Part shown: piece after piece, positions 1 through 11,234 of the stretch | Position numbering within the stretch: position 1 is the first letter of the stretch | How the letters are laid out: the number at the start of each line of letters is the position of its first letter | From: Gnetum montanum | Taxonomy: Eukaryota; Streptophyta; Gnetopsida; Gnetales; Gnetaceae | Length of the DNA: 64,000 bases | NCBI GenBank assembly: GCA_015680685.1 | Contig: MNCI01026470.1 | Span: 920 to 64,919 of the forward strand | Reading direction: 5' to 3' | The notes under the pieces: model-generated | The model's database searches: none | The model's input: the letters and a program-made list of their open reading frames with translations, nothing else | What the model was told of the DNA's origin: nothing | Translations under genes and position numbers: made by a program

Positions 1-589
1 GAAGTGTTTACTCGTGTCATTTTACCTTGTTTAAATATTTGAGATTCACACAACTCTGTTTTCTTTTCTTTTCTGTCTATTTCCATTGAATCTTGCTCTA
101 TTTTCTAGTTTTCTTGTGGAACTACCTCTTTCTCTGGGAAAAATTAGGAGTAGATTTGCGGATTTGTGCTCAAATTTTTATGCAAAATTTTACTTGTTAC
201 AAGCAGGTATTATAAGGACCGCGTAGACTAGGTAGTTGAACAAAATAGGAAACTTTCAATAACTCACAGTATATGATAAAGTTGGCTGAATCTCTTTAAG
301 TAAGTCATTTGTAGTTCGCACACACCACAATTGTCACATTTCACACAACCGCACGCTGCAATAGCACACACACATACTCACATTAACTACTGAGTTATTT
401 GGAGGTATCTGGGCCTTGGTGTTGCCAGAGACCAGCAGGCACCTAAATCCTGTTCAAGGACACTCGTTGGCAGTCGTGTCCCAAACAGTCGCCAACAGTT
501 ATATCATCCAAGATTGTTGTAAAGAAGCATTAACGATATATCTTTTAGAAAGAAAGTAATTGCTAATAGGTCACACATAATTCACAACA
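1..589 (+). other. 5' untranslated leader of element D
   Basis: No open frame of any length. The stretch directly precedes the first gag ATG at 590 and includes a CA-rich run (about 320-385). It is read as the leader between an off-window 5' LTR and gag. I see no primer-binding site or LTR end in it, so its exact nature is inferred from position only. Confidence 0.5.
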
Positions 590-2920
590 ATGTCTCTCTC
601 ACAAGACTATGACAACACAATAACTAATGAGGCAATTAATTGGAGAACCAACGAACTATACAATGATGAAGATGAAGTTAGGAGTACTCTATCTTATGCA
701 GGGGTCTCCTATGATCATGAGCACCCCAATGGCACTCAAGGACTCTTGTCATCCAACTCTAGTACCTCTAGTAAGGATGGGACATCCAATAGAATGAGGG
801 GGCCCGTAAGGCCTAAGACCTTCTCAATAGTTAACAAGAATTTATCTAGGGATGATTGGGAAACTTACAAAAGTCATGATGAGTCTTCTAATTCTTCCTC
901 TTCCTCTACTCCTTTAATGTTGGGTTGTGACATGGATGACCTTCTTTCAAGGGGTTAGTGTAGAAATAAAAATTGAGCCCACGAGCAAAGTCAAAAATTC
1001 CAACATGAATGAAGACAAAATTGTCCTAACTTGTAAATTCATAACCTACCTAGTGAAGATGAACCCCTATTGGCCACTAACAGCCTAATGCATATACAAG
1101 AGGTTGTTTGAATATTCCGCAGGCATTACAAGGAAAGCCGTCTACCCAGGCTAGATTTAAATAACTTTTCCAAGTTTTCAGGAGGCCATGATTTAGATCC
1201 ACAACATCATTTACAATCCTTCTATGATGCTTGTGCATGGAACAACATTGATAATGGATGGAAAAAAAATTAAGCTCTTTTCTATGACACTCGTTGACTA
1301 AGAAAAAGTATGGTATAGGTATTTAAAACCAAAATCAATTCGATGTTGGCTGATAATGGTGGAACTATTCAATGAAAGATATCAAACCTATGCAAGAGTG
1401 TTAGCCTTGAGGAGACAAATCCAAGAGTGGAAACAAGGACAACAAGAACCCTTGAACATGGCCTTAGAAAGATACTATTTATTATTAAACAATTGCCCAG
1501 GCCATGGGTTCTTTGAGGAAAGGCTAATGTATCACATCATGGTTGGGCTCCGTAATGAAACAAGGGAGACCCTAGGAATGTATGTCCCAAGTCAACTATA
1601 TGAGCTATGAACCCACTAATTCCAAGAGCTTATTAAGTGAGTAGCAAAAGAAGAAGGAGAAATAGCTAAATGGGAGAGTGTTGAAAGATTTCAATAGGAC
1701 CAAAATCTCAAAATGGCAAAGGTCCATGATCATGAAGAAGAGAAATCAACTCACCTCAAGGAGGTGAAATTGTCTTTGCCAAAACTACAATCACTAGATG
1801 AAATTAAGGCAAGGATCAATAAGATGATGGAATGGATACATGAAAAATGCAGAGAATATACCAACATTTTTAGAGGTGGAACCATACCAAATCAAGCAAC
1901 AGGACAAGACACCACTAGAAAATCAGAAAGAAGGATTGAAGAAAATAAGGATAAGAGCTCAATTGTAAATCACTCATATCAATGTGATGTTTGCTTGTAT
2001 GATCACCCCAAAGGCTAATGCCCAATCTTGTCACATGTACATGAGCATTGGGAAGGAATGTTACATCTAGATTTTGTATAGAAATACCGGGTTCAACCAT
2101 AGTGGCAAAAATCCCAGTCATGGGGAAGGCCATCATCAAACTAGTCACACCCTTCATACCATCTGAACCCAAGGGCTTATTATGTCCAGCATCTAGTTTC
2201 CTTGATTGGGTCAACATCCTCTATTTCACCACATCATTATCATTCTCCTAAGTACTATCAACCCATGTCCTCTCCAACAAGATCACCACCTTATGTTCCA
2301 CACTTCTCCTTGCCCTCACTATTCTCATCATTCATCTCCTTCTACATTGCCACCAGTTGTGCCAGAAGGTTTTGCACCATAGCACCAACCCACAAACGTT
2401 ACTTATGCTACTATTATCAATAGAGCTGGAGATCCTCCACAACATCGAAAGCATCCTTTCTTTAGGCATGACCGTAGAAAAAGACAGCACGGTTCTGAAA
2501 CCACTGCATCTCCAGCTCAGTACAAGCCCAGCACTATGATGTACCTTCCTCTTTGAACTCAATGCCTCCTGTTACCCTATCAGGGCCACCAATCAATTCT
2601 CCAACAACCATGCAACCCAATGAATATAACCATGTAGGGAGACATATTGATCCTTGCATACCAACTTACGGTCATGGGTGCTGTAGTGGGTCAACTCCTT
2701 ATCACATGACTACATCTTATAATTTACCCCACTATGCCTACTTTACTCATGTGTGTGAACCCCAATTTGGGTACATTCCTACCACCACACCAAAAGACAC
2801 CCAGTGATTTGGATATGACCAGACCCCAATATTTCCAACATGCATGGATCCAAACTTTCCATTTATGAATTCTCGCCATGATCATAGGTTTAGTCATGGG
2901 GATATCCTCCATTCTAACAA
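590..2920 (+). pseudogene. gag: gag of element D (Athila-like), decayed
   Basis: Structural capsid protein remains. The open pieces are 590-958 (acidic, Ser-rich N-terminus), 1356-1610 (capsid core) and 1713-2018 (linker plus zinc knuckle); frames change between them and stops interrupt. The core reads FNERYQTYARVLALRRQI followed by an LNNCPGHGF motif, matching the gag of element A at 31700-31880. Just upstream, an SFYDACAWNNI motif (about 1220) corresponds to FYDACAL in A. The zinc knuckle near 1980 is C-X2-C-X3-H-X4-C, the short Athila-type spacing, with a stop inside it. The C-terminal part (2200-2920) is rich in Pro, Tyr and His. The ATG at 590 is the first in-frame start but is not proven. 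No protease follows. Confidence 0.8.
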
Positions 2921-4320
2921 GTAGAATTAGTAAATGTTTTTCCTTTTCTTTGATGTTACAATTTTTTTTCCCATTTTTTCATTTCCAATATGTGGTTTTA
3001 TCTTTTTGAGAGTAATCTCATCAGTGAAAAAAATACTCATGTGACTTGTTGGTTGAGGTGTTGTTCTATGATATCAAGTCTCAGGTAATTAATTATTTGA
3101 ACAAGTGAGCCCACAACATCCACCCACCCATTCTATTAATAAGAGGTTCTACTCTAGGTACAATGATATTCTTGACATCATTAAAACTTAAAGTAATTTT
3201 GTGCTCATTATACCCAAATCAAAGAATGGTGAACTAAGATGGGAATGACCAGGGTGTGACATCAAGGGGACTTGTGGATTCTCTTTGGTGACATCTATAG
3301 GTGCTATAATGTAGCTTGGTTGTAATAAATCCTTGTAGATCTAACGAAAAATGGAAGTAAGAGTAATAAAGGCACTCAATAAAGAATCTTAATGTTGTTC
3401 TAGGGATCCCACTGGAAAGACATGCATCCATGCTTGAAGGTTGGTGGCTTCTCTGGTTCACTGTTGGGAAGGACAAAGTGCCAAAGTGGCTAAAAAAAGA
3501 AAAGAAAAAACATGAAGAAAAACACAAAGAAAAGATCAAGAAAAAAATGTGTGCCATTGAAAAATTCCAAATCACTCCTCCCTTGGAAAAAATGCCAAGT
3601 GATTGTACGTCTTGCTATCATGGTGCTCTTATGATTATTCATCATTGGATGGAACAATGCGATGTCACTGATCGAAGGAATGGAATTGATCTTGATTTTG
3701 GAGTGACAAGTTAATCACATATTAATCATGCCCTACAATAAGGATTCATTGTACCTTGGGTCAGTTACCTCATGTCCCAATCTTTGCAATCCCTTCTATG
3801 ATTCACCTCATCTCGCTGTTCATGTATTTTTGACTTGTGTCTTGTGTAGCATCAAATCCATACCTCATCATGGTGGTATCTAAATGTGTGTGTTTTGTGG
3901 AACTGGTGTGGATTGCATTTAACCGTTTTAGTGCCTACAGACATTTTTAGGTGTGGTTATGTAAGGGCATCATAGGCAGGAACCTACTTTGGGGAGGACC
4001 CACTTGCGTAACTTTTGTAATTTGCACTTTTTGCACATCACCACATCATTTTACATCCTCCAAGTAATGCATTGCTATAATTACCTTTTCCTTTATCATC
4101 GTCTACAATTCTAATGTTCCTATGCACCACAACATGTTCTTTTTCCTCATCCTCTTCATGAATATCATTATCCAATTCCACTTCATTACATTTTTGGTGC
4201 CTTTAGGTCTCTTCCAAGTTACCCTAGATCTTTCAACTCAACCTTAAATTCTTCATTTTTGGCCTTGGAAATTCAAAAATTTATCAATTTTGCCAAGTAT
4301 ACTATTTCAGAAGGGTTGCA
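2921..4320 (+). other. Post-gag non-coding spacer of element D, homologous to post-integrase spacer of A
   Basis: No real gene; the open frames here are short and compositional (Lys-rich 3430-3714). The stretch starts T-rich and matches the region after integrase in element A. Shared landmarks include a CATGCAYCCATGC segment (3420 here, 37552 in A) and the strongly conserved block at 3951-4018. In a full-length copy the pol region would lie upstream of this spacer. Confidence 0.65.
3951..4018 (+). promoter_or_regulatory. Conserved non-coding block (copy in D)
   Basis: Contains GGTTATGTAAGGGCATC, then a GG-rich CTACTTTGGGGAGGACCC and CACTTGCGTAAC. The same order of words occurs in A (37978-38044) and in E (minus strand, 61325-61385). 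Each copy lies about 340-390 bp upstream of the internal TATA box. Conservation without an ORF suggests a cis-acting role, which is unknown. Confidence 0.6.
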
Positions 4321-4397
4321 ATATCAGGTACCCGATATCAGGTCCGACGCGATATCAGGTCCGTCCTATCGGGTACCTGATATCGCATCTATAAATA
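4321..4397 (+). promoter_or_regulatory. Internal promoter of element D: inverted and direct repeats plus TATA box
   Basis: A perfect 17-bp inverted repeat (4321-4337 and 4367-4383, core CAGGTACCCGATA) encloses two exact copies of GATATCAGGTCCG (4334-4346, 4351-4363). A canonical TATAAATA follows at 4390-4397. GATATCG-type words followed by TATAAATA also occur in this element's own LTR (7965-8011). The arrangement looks like an internal RNA polymerase II promoter for the aORF. Confidence 0.6.
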
Positions 4398-4577
4398 CTA
4401 TATATATGGACCCCCCATGCACATCAACATCATTTTGCACTATTCATGAAAGGGGAGTTGTTGAAATTTTCTTTCACAAATTTTCTAGCTTATGCATCTA
4501 TCATTCAAACATCCATAATCTGCTCATTAACGCTCCGATCCTTACTTCGATTGAACTTGCTTAAAGTCCAAGTGTTT

Positions 4578-4598
4578 AACTTAGTTGTGGGGGAAGGG
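4578..4598 (+). promoter_or_regulatory. Internal polypurine-tract-like motif (D)
   Basis: AACTTAGTTGTGGGGGAAGG resembles the polypurine tract next to the 3' LTR. The same AACTTAGTTGTGGGG word is found after integrase in A (about 36767-36782) and upstream of the aORF in E (minus, 60747-60765). It could prime internal plus-strand DNA synthesis, which is inference. Confidence 0.4.
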
Positions 4599-4908
4599 TA
4601 CATGTCAAGTTGCACATAGTTTTTTTAGAATTCATCATTGCCCAAAGGATATTATCAAGGGTAAGTAACCTCAAAATGCTAAAAACATTGCCAAATTAAT
4701 TTTATCTCTTCACCTAGACCATGAAAATTATTCTTTGGAGTTACCTAATCAAATTAGGCCCAATATCAAAACCTTTAATGGGATTTTCATGAAAATCTCT
4801 AACTTTGAATTACACTGAGCAAGAAATGAATATATTAAGGGCAAGGAGTAAGGTATTAATCTAATTTTGTAAATAGCCTTACTAATAATCAGTCCCGTGT
4901 GATTGTAG

Positions 4909-7703
4909 ATGGCCACTACAAGAGGACAACAAGGAGGACCCTCACAGGGTGCATCTAAACGACCAAGGAGAGGCAGAGGCCAAGTGCTTTCTAAAGGACA
5001 TGCAGAATAGGAGGCACAATCATTTGGAATTCATGAAGAACCTTCCATCACTGCACAGTCGGAGAATGTTGAAGGTGGAGATAGCAGGGCACCTAAATAG
5101 GGACAACATCTCAGATTGTCTTCGGAATGTGTTCAAGTAATTCATGAAAGGTCCACATCAGCAACCATGATTGTGGAACTCAATTTTTGACCTTTCACTA
5201 AATTTTCCCCTGAGGCAGTCAGAGACCAACTTAAAGGGTCTCCATTATGGCCTATTCTCTCTTAGAGTGGTGATTGGTACTTGGGGGAGACGTACCAATT
5301 TTGGCACAATAAAGAAGAAGGCATCACCATTGACATTGGTGGGATACCCATTAACTTCTTGGCCAAAGCCATTTTAGAAGTTCTAAACCTTCTGAATACA
5401 GGGCCCAAGGTTGCTCACCTATCCACTCGCTTTGATGCAGATGCACAAAAAATATGGTTGAAAAGGACATATGGCAAGGAAGATAAAGCATACGGAGAGC
5501 TTACACTTGAATAGATAATCTACTTCAAAATCGACACATATCACATTTTCCCAATAAAAGGTTTAAATAGAATTTCCACATATGTAGCTAGAGGAAGTGC
5601 CATCTTGATGGACAAGGTTAATGTCAACCTACTAGATCTATATCTTACAGAAATTTTCAGGAGATTTGAAGAACGTAAGATGGGAAAGTTCACATTGCCC
5701 TTCCCCTATCTAATTAGAAGGCTATGTCGATGTGCTAGAATTCTAGGGTACACCAATGACATCCCCAGAAAGGCCCAAAATGCTTCATTTGTTGAATTAC
5801 TGAAGCCACCAACCCTAAGGAAAAGTGCTAGTGAGAGATTGGAGCCTGAACAAGAATAGACGATGGGGCCCACTACACCTCAAACTGTAGGGCCTAACCA
5901 ACTTCCAAGCACAAGGCCTAGTCAACAATAGGAAGTGAGGCCCAACACATAACTTATAGGCTAGCAAGACTAACCACCACTACCACCATAGGACTATCGA
6001 CCATCGATGAGCCATCTTAGGGCCATTGCCGAAACGATCAGTTGGGGAAGTTATGACAAAACCAATCTATTTAGGGTTATTGATGATGTTGTATGACCTA
6101 CAATCTTAATTGATCATGCATGGGGTGAGATGTCTATCCCAGAAAAAGGAGGTGAAACACATTGGTCACAATAGATCTTCGAAAATGTTGCATCTTTTTA
6201 GGTGCAATTAGAAATTGGTGAAGGTGCCACAATAGTGATCATGTAGCACCAAGATGCACCAGGAGTAGTAGAAGTGGTCACAGATCACATAAAAGAATCA
6301 TTTAATGTCCCTATTGTGCCATCGGTAGATTTTACAGAAGCATGCGATACTCAAACTTTGGTTGGTCCCTCGATGACTCTTGTGGAACATGAGGATGTTC
6401 TAGATTAGTTGTTGCAGATAGGACAAGTGATGATGTCCCTATTTGACATCCCTCAAGATGTCATAGTAACTCAGTTAGACCTCATCTCCACAAAAGGGAA
6501 GTTGGTCATGATAGAGATCAAGGCTGAGCATGTAGAGGAGGAGTTAGAAAGACTCCAAGAAAATCTTGTCATCCTATAAGCTGCACAATGGGACCCATCC
6601 CAATTCATCCTTGTAGACTAGCTAGAGTCTTTAACAGAGCAGTTGAATAAATTGCTAGAGGAGAATAAAAGAGTGATGGAGGAAAAAGAGAAGGCTGATT
6701 GGGATGCTTCTAAGGCACAAGCTCAAACGTATGCACACACAAAAGCACTCAATGCCTCAAAAGAAGAAAATAAATGACTCATCACCAAAAATTTCTAGTT
6801 GACTATAGTAGAAAAATAAAAGAATGTTCTCGAGGAAAATTTTCAGCAATTGCAAGAATAATTAATAATGGTCAACTAGGATATGAGTCGCTTGGGCAAA
6901 GAAAACAAAACCCTCTCAATGGAGGAGGTACGCGTGATCTGTCAAAAGATGGCAATTGAAATAAGTGCATGGAAGAATGATGCCAAGCAACATGAGAAGC
7001 TCAGAGAGCACTTCAGAGATCAAGTGGGGATGTACAAACAGGTGATAGAAAAAGAAATCCATATGGCCAAATCCCATAGTAACATTCTCAATTCTCAAAA
7101 CATTGATTGGAAGATCATATTGGATATTCTTTCCTTAACCCACCAAGCTAAACTAAAAAGCCAAGACCTACAGATACAAGACCTCACACAGTACATGGAG
7201 TTGGCAAACCTGCGATATGCCAACTTGGCGATGTTGACGGTAGGACGCCTAAGAACAAAATGAAAAAATTAGGTAGCAACCGCCTACGCAAAGTATGAAA
7301 CAGAATTTGCTGAACATAAGAAGACACTGTAGAAATTAGAAGTGGAAAATTCTGAATTAGAGGTGGTCAAGACCAGCTACCAAGGACAAAAGGATGTCAT
7401 GGAAGATTTGGCTCGATGGCTCACAGACTACCAAAATACAAAGATAGAGCTAGAGCCTATGAAGAGGAATGAAGGCTATTTGTAGCTTGGTATGTCAAAG
7501 CCAATAAGATGTTCCCATAACTACCATGCCCATGGGAGTTGTCGACTCCATCAAACATTGGGACATTAGCATGGATGGCATAGGATCCCCAACTGAAGAA
7601 GAAAAGCTCCAGGCACTCCTTCAGAGACATCAATTTCCAAAACTTGGAGCATAAGATAAAGGGAAGATCCATGGAGGAACCACCGCCGCCAGGAACCACA
7701 TGA
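4909..7703 (+). pseudogene. aORF of element D: third ORF downstream of the pol position, coiled-coil protein
   Basis: About 930 codons, broken by many stops but readable end to end by comparison with A and E. The start is the ATG at 4909, directly preceded by GTGATTGTAG, a splice-acceptor-like sequence also found before the ATG in A and E. Order: basic N-terminus (PRRGRG); a conserved domain with WYLGETYQFWHNKE (about 5275-5320); FPYLIRRLCRCARI (about 5706); an acidic segment with HIKESFNVPIVP (about 6287); a long charged heptad-like region (6500-7260) ending in MELANLRYANLAMLTVG; and a C-terminal PCPWE plus AWMA motif (7525-7580). I see no signal peptide or membrane span, so an envelope role is not supported by sequence. 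Position after pol resembles the extra ORF of Athila elements; function unknown. Confidence 0.7.
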
Positions 7704-7880
7704 GTTCAAATAAATCTTATCTTTTGTAAATTTTGTGTATGTGTCCCAATTTTGTTTTGTTCAATTCCACACTATGGCATGAGTAATTCCTAGTTAGTCA
7801 AATAATCCCATACCTATCCATTGTGTAATCAATCAAACTCGTTCTCATTTTGTCTGACTTGAGGATGAGTTGTTATTCAA

Positions 7881-7891
7881 TCGTGGGGGTA
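7881..7891 (+). promoter_or_regulatory. 3' polypurine tract of element D
   Basis: TCGTGGGGGTA lies immediately before the TG that opens the LTR at 7892, the expected site for plus-strand primer generation. Element A has the equivalent CATGGGGCTA before its 3' LTR. Confidence 0.7.
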
Positions 7892-8756
7892 TGATGAATC
7901 ATGTTTTTCCAGGCCTTGATATTGGATCCTCAATATCAAGTATGCAATATTGCAGCCTCGATAACGATATCGAATACACGATATCGTGATTCTTGTGTAA
8001 GCCTATAAATACCACATTCAGGTGCACAAGAAAAAAAGGGGAGTTAATAAGTGTAAGTATAGAGTAATTTTTGTCAATTTTCAATTTTTTTCAGTTCTCT
8101 CCCCAGTGCATGCCTACAGTATGATGATTGTAATTGTACGAAATCTTTATTTGAGTGTGATGTACTTGGACACGCACATGATCGGAAATAAAGATCAAGA
8201 TTACTCCATCATTGCAACATTCACTTGGCTTTTAATTACTTTAATTGTTAATTATTTATTATTATCTTTTTGTTCATATTTCCTTTATTGTCATTTACAC
8301 TTCTTGTTGATTAACGTGGAATGAGTACGACTTAATCATGAACATTTAAGTGTAACTACTTGGTAACCCAGTAACGTATCTAGGAGTGCTCAAGTAATGT
8401 GTGCTTGGTAATCCCAGAAGTAGTACACAAGGTCCAAGATGTGTATGGATGATTAAGGACAGATGCTCATCGCACTTAAGCTAGCTTAGATTTTATTTTA
8501 TATTGCCTATTAGCGTAATCAAGATTATTTGTTATTGTATCTAGGAGTAGCCTAGCTTAGAATCATATCATACAACTCACTCTAGATTAAACCCTACGTG
8601 ACAAAGAAAATACTAGTCTAGGTGGGAAGACAGCAAACTGCGATCAACGTGTAACTATCTAGATACCACAACTAGTCCATCTGCAGAGTTCAACTGGATC
8701 GTGCATACATGCTCATATTCATATGGTTGATTGTAGGGGTACCTCGCCACTCATCA
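7892..8756 (+). repeat. 3' LTR of element D (865 bp)
   Basis: Begins TGATGAATCATG and ends GCCACTCATCA, the same terminal words as the LTRs of element A. A TATA box TATAAATA is at 8004-8011, preceded by palindromic GATATCG words (about 7965-7990) and an imperfect palindrome around GGATCC (7931). The U5-side sequence has CTTGGTAACCCAGTAACG and GGGGTACC words shared with A and G. No TSD can be checked because the 5' end is off-window. Confidence 0.85.
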
Positions 8757-8799
8757 CCATGAAAGCCACTTTAAAATCATATTTGAAGAAGAAGAGGAA

Positions 8800-9510
8800 T
8801 CTCCTAATATTTTAGATTAGGTATAATGACAAAAATAGTGCAAAATATTATCAATAATGCTACTTTGGATAATATAGTTTCTAGATTTATTATTGAGGAG
8901 CTATAGTTATCTACCAAGTCATATTCAAAACTATAGGTACCTAGTTGGTTCGATCAAAGTACCAATCATTAAATCACATAATAATATCTGGTTAGTTTTA
9001 GAGTGGGAATTTTTTTTTGATTTTTCCTATTTTGGTATCATTCCCATTGATGCTTACCACGTCATTTTGGTCAAATCATGGCAATATGCTCAACATGTCA
9101 TTATTGATTCATAGTGTAACATCATTACTATGAAGAAGGATAGTTTGAGTTTTAATGTGCATAGTGACAAGTCTAAGGAGATGGTGGTCAATCAACCACC
9201 ACTAATGAAAATTCTGTATGTGGTAAAAGGGTAAAAGATGGTTCAAATCGTCAAACATGAAGAGGCGTATGCTATTTAGTGACATTAATTTCAAAATTGA
9301 AAGTTGAATAGACATAGCCATAAGATTGTAAGAAGTTGTTGTAATTGGAAAATATAACAATGGATGAGTTGCGAGAAGCATTACCACCAAACTTGCTAAT
9401 GAGATAAGTGGAAGAGCTATTGATGAAAGATAATAATAACAAAGTAATAAATGTTTTTAACCATTAGAATATGCTAGTTAGGGAGATTATTGTATAGGAG
9501 TTAAAGGCTA
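8800..9510 (+). pseudogene. Ty3/gypsy aspartic protease relic
   Basis: The clearest motif is IPIDAYHVIL followed by a degraded GRPWQ (KSWQ) and a TMKKDSLSFNVHSDKSKE tail (about 9040-9180). This matches the C-terminal half of the protease of several Ty3/gypsy lineages (DxxHVILGRPWQ). Upstream, a LDNIVSRFIIEEL stretch (about 8865-8905) fits the protease N-terminal part. It is interrupted by stops and is not related to the proteases of A, B or C. Element D inserted just to its left and element F to its right, so only this slice is left. Lineage within Ty3/gypsy is not resolved. Confidence 0.6.
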
Positions 9511-9524
9511 AAATCTTGAATTCA

Positions 9525-10688
9525 TTGAATTTTGAGTGCAATAGAAGCTGATCTTGATTATTTTCTTTCTCTTAGGAAATATATTTCAAAGAAATATATT
9601 TATTTGAGAAAGACATCTTTAGAGTTTAAAGGCATCTTATCATATTGGGAGAGATGTCTTGAAGATACAAGATGTTTATAATGATGTCTTCTAATTTTTC
9701 TTTAAAATTCAGGAGGTTGTAACTTTTTCATTACTCAAAGATTTAAGTTGATCTTGGACTTGTTGGAAACCTTTTAAAGAGGTCTATCTATCTATAAAAT
9801 TTCAAATTAATTTGATGTCATTTCATTAGTCAGATTTGGCTTGAAAGAGTACCTCTTAAAAATAACTCTTCACCTTCTTAATATTGATAAATTAATGAGT
9901 TGATGAAAGTTGTTCCTTTTTTTACTCAATTTTCTTATGTTTCTTCTTTTCCTCAATTTGATCCTCCTTTTATAAATATAAGAAATAGTTATTTTTAGAG
10001 TATAATTCATAATTTATGAATGCAACTTAAGTTATATCATTAATAGAGTATCAAGTTGTAAGTCACTTTACTCTTTTGTAAGGTTTATCAATTAAAAATC
10101 CTTATGAATTTGTAAATATTTATAGTCATGTCATGTAAAAGTGAGTTGTGCCTATTCATGTCAAATTAAATTCTTATTAGAGTTAGTTATAAAATGTATT
10201 TGTAAAGAAGTGAATGCTATACATTCATTAATTACTATTTGAAATAACTAATACAACTAAAAGATCATAAAGTTTAAAGAACAAAATTAAAGATGTACAT
10301 TTTATTACTATAGGATTCATTGATTGTTACGAAGTTCCAAAGATTTATCAAAAACTATTTTGATCATAACTTATCTTTGTCCTTTCATACAATCCTTATG
10401 TAGTACAAGTTATCAACCTTGTACTTATAGAAATGGATAGGGACCATAATATACCTTTTGGAGACATGTTTGCCTTACCCATTCAATTTAAATTATGGAA
10501 TTTTAAAGGGTATTTAAGGCTAAAATCAATTACATCCATCCATAAAATACTAATATTTGATTTGTTGATAAAACAAAGCTTTGGATTTCTAAGTCCAATT
10601 TACATCATTTTAAGCATTTTTTAATAAGAAAACATAAAAAAAATCATCTTACTAATTTTTTCTTATAATGAGAAAGATCATTAGTGCA
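9525..10688 (-). repeat. Element F LTR copy 1 (3'-most in element sense)
   Basis: Shares in order with copies 2 and 3: AAGCTGATCTTGATTATTTT, an AGATGTCT-rich part, TTCAGGAGGTTGTAACTTTT, the CTTGTTGGAAA word, and AATATACCTTTTGGAGACA. The right edge GTGCA gives a TG start on the minus strand. It is longer than copies 2 and 3 because of extra AT-rich sequence (about 9990-10430). Confidence 0.7.
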
Positions 10689-11234
10689 CTTTTCATGCAT
10701 TCAAATTTCCAACATTGTCTTATTAAAAGGTTAATGGGAAGTATCATTGTCATTATTTTTCATACTTCAACTAATTTCCAATATTCTTGGTAATCATATT
10801 AATGTTGCAAATCCTCCTTTGTGCTTATTATAGGTAGCTTCTTCATGCTTTATAAAACCTCCTTTTAACATTATGAAGGTATTTTCTTCATGTTGTATGA
10901 TTTTCTTTTTTAAAACTCTCCTTTATGAATTTTGGAAGCAATTCTTCATGCGTCATGAATTTCTAAGAGACCTTGCTTTTGTCATTATGGAAGTATTTTC
11001 TTTATGTTGCTTGAAGTTTTTGATAGACCATGCTTTATGCATTTAGGTCCTTGATTATTGCAATTCTTCATCGTCAAGATTATTTTCAACCTTATATGAT
11101 GAAATTCATCATTCATCAAGATTGTTTTCAACCTTGGTTTATCAAAATTTTTATCATCAAGATTGTTTCCAACTTTAATTTATCCAATTCTTTAATTGTT
11201 TGATTTCAAACTAAAATTGGTGCTTTGATACCAC
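10689..11234 (-). other. Element F internal region 1, with sub-repeats
   Basis: Non-coding. It contains repeated units of about 60-70 bp carrying TTATGGAAGTATTTTCTT and CATGTTG words (10830-11030), then repeated CATCAAGATTGTTTTCAACC segments (11085-11190). The primer-site-like sequence is at the right edge. Confidence 0.6.

Larger units (their letters stand above)
1..8756 (+). mobile_element. Element D: Athila-like LTR retrotransposon, pol-less, 5' LTR outside the window
   Basis: Continuous plus-strand remains of one element: a leader, a decayed gag, a non-coding stretch, an internal promoter, the aORF, a polypurine tract and the 3' LTR. Gag and aORF match those of element A (29575-52236) in order and content. 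The stretch after gag (about 2930-4250) matches the post-integrase region of A, so protease, RT, RNase H and integrase are missing and gag is joined directly to the post-pol spacer. The element must have been mobilised by proteins from relatives. The 5' LTR and primer site lie before position 1, so the target site duplication cannot be tested. It is inserted into a Ty3/gypsy protease relic that starts just after 8756. Confidence 0.8.

Noticed and set aside
3430-3714. 94-codon Lys-rich frame in the D spacer
   Set aside because: A-rich composition; the matching part of A is not open in the same way.
4321-4383. Inverted repeat as ends of a MITE
   Set aside because: The arms enclose only about 30 bp, there is no duplication at the edges, and the same architecture recurs in A and E at the same element position.
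4909-7703. Calling the aORF an envelope gene
   Set aside because: No signal peptide, furin-like site or membrane span is visible; only the position resembles the env-like slot.
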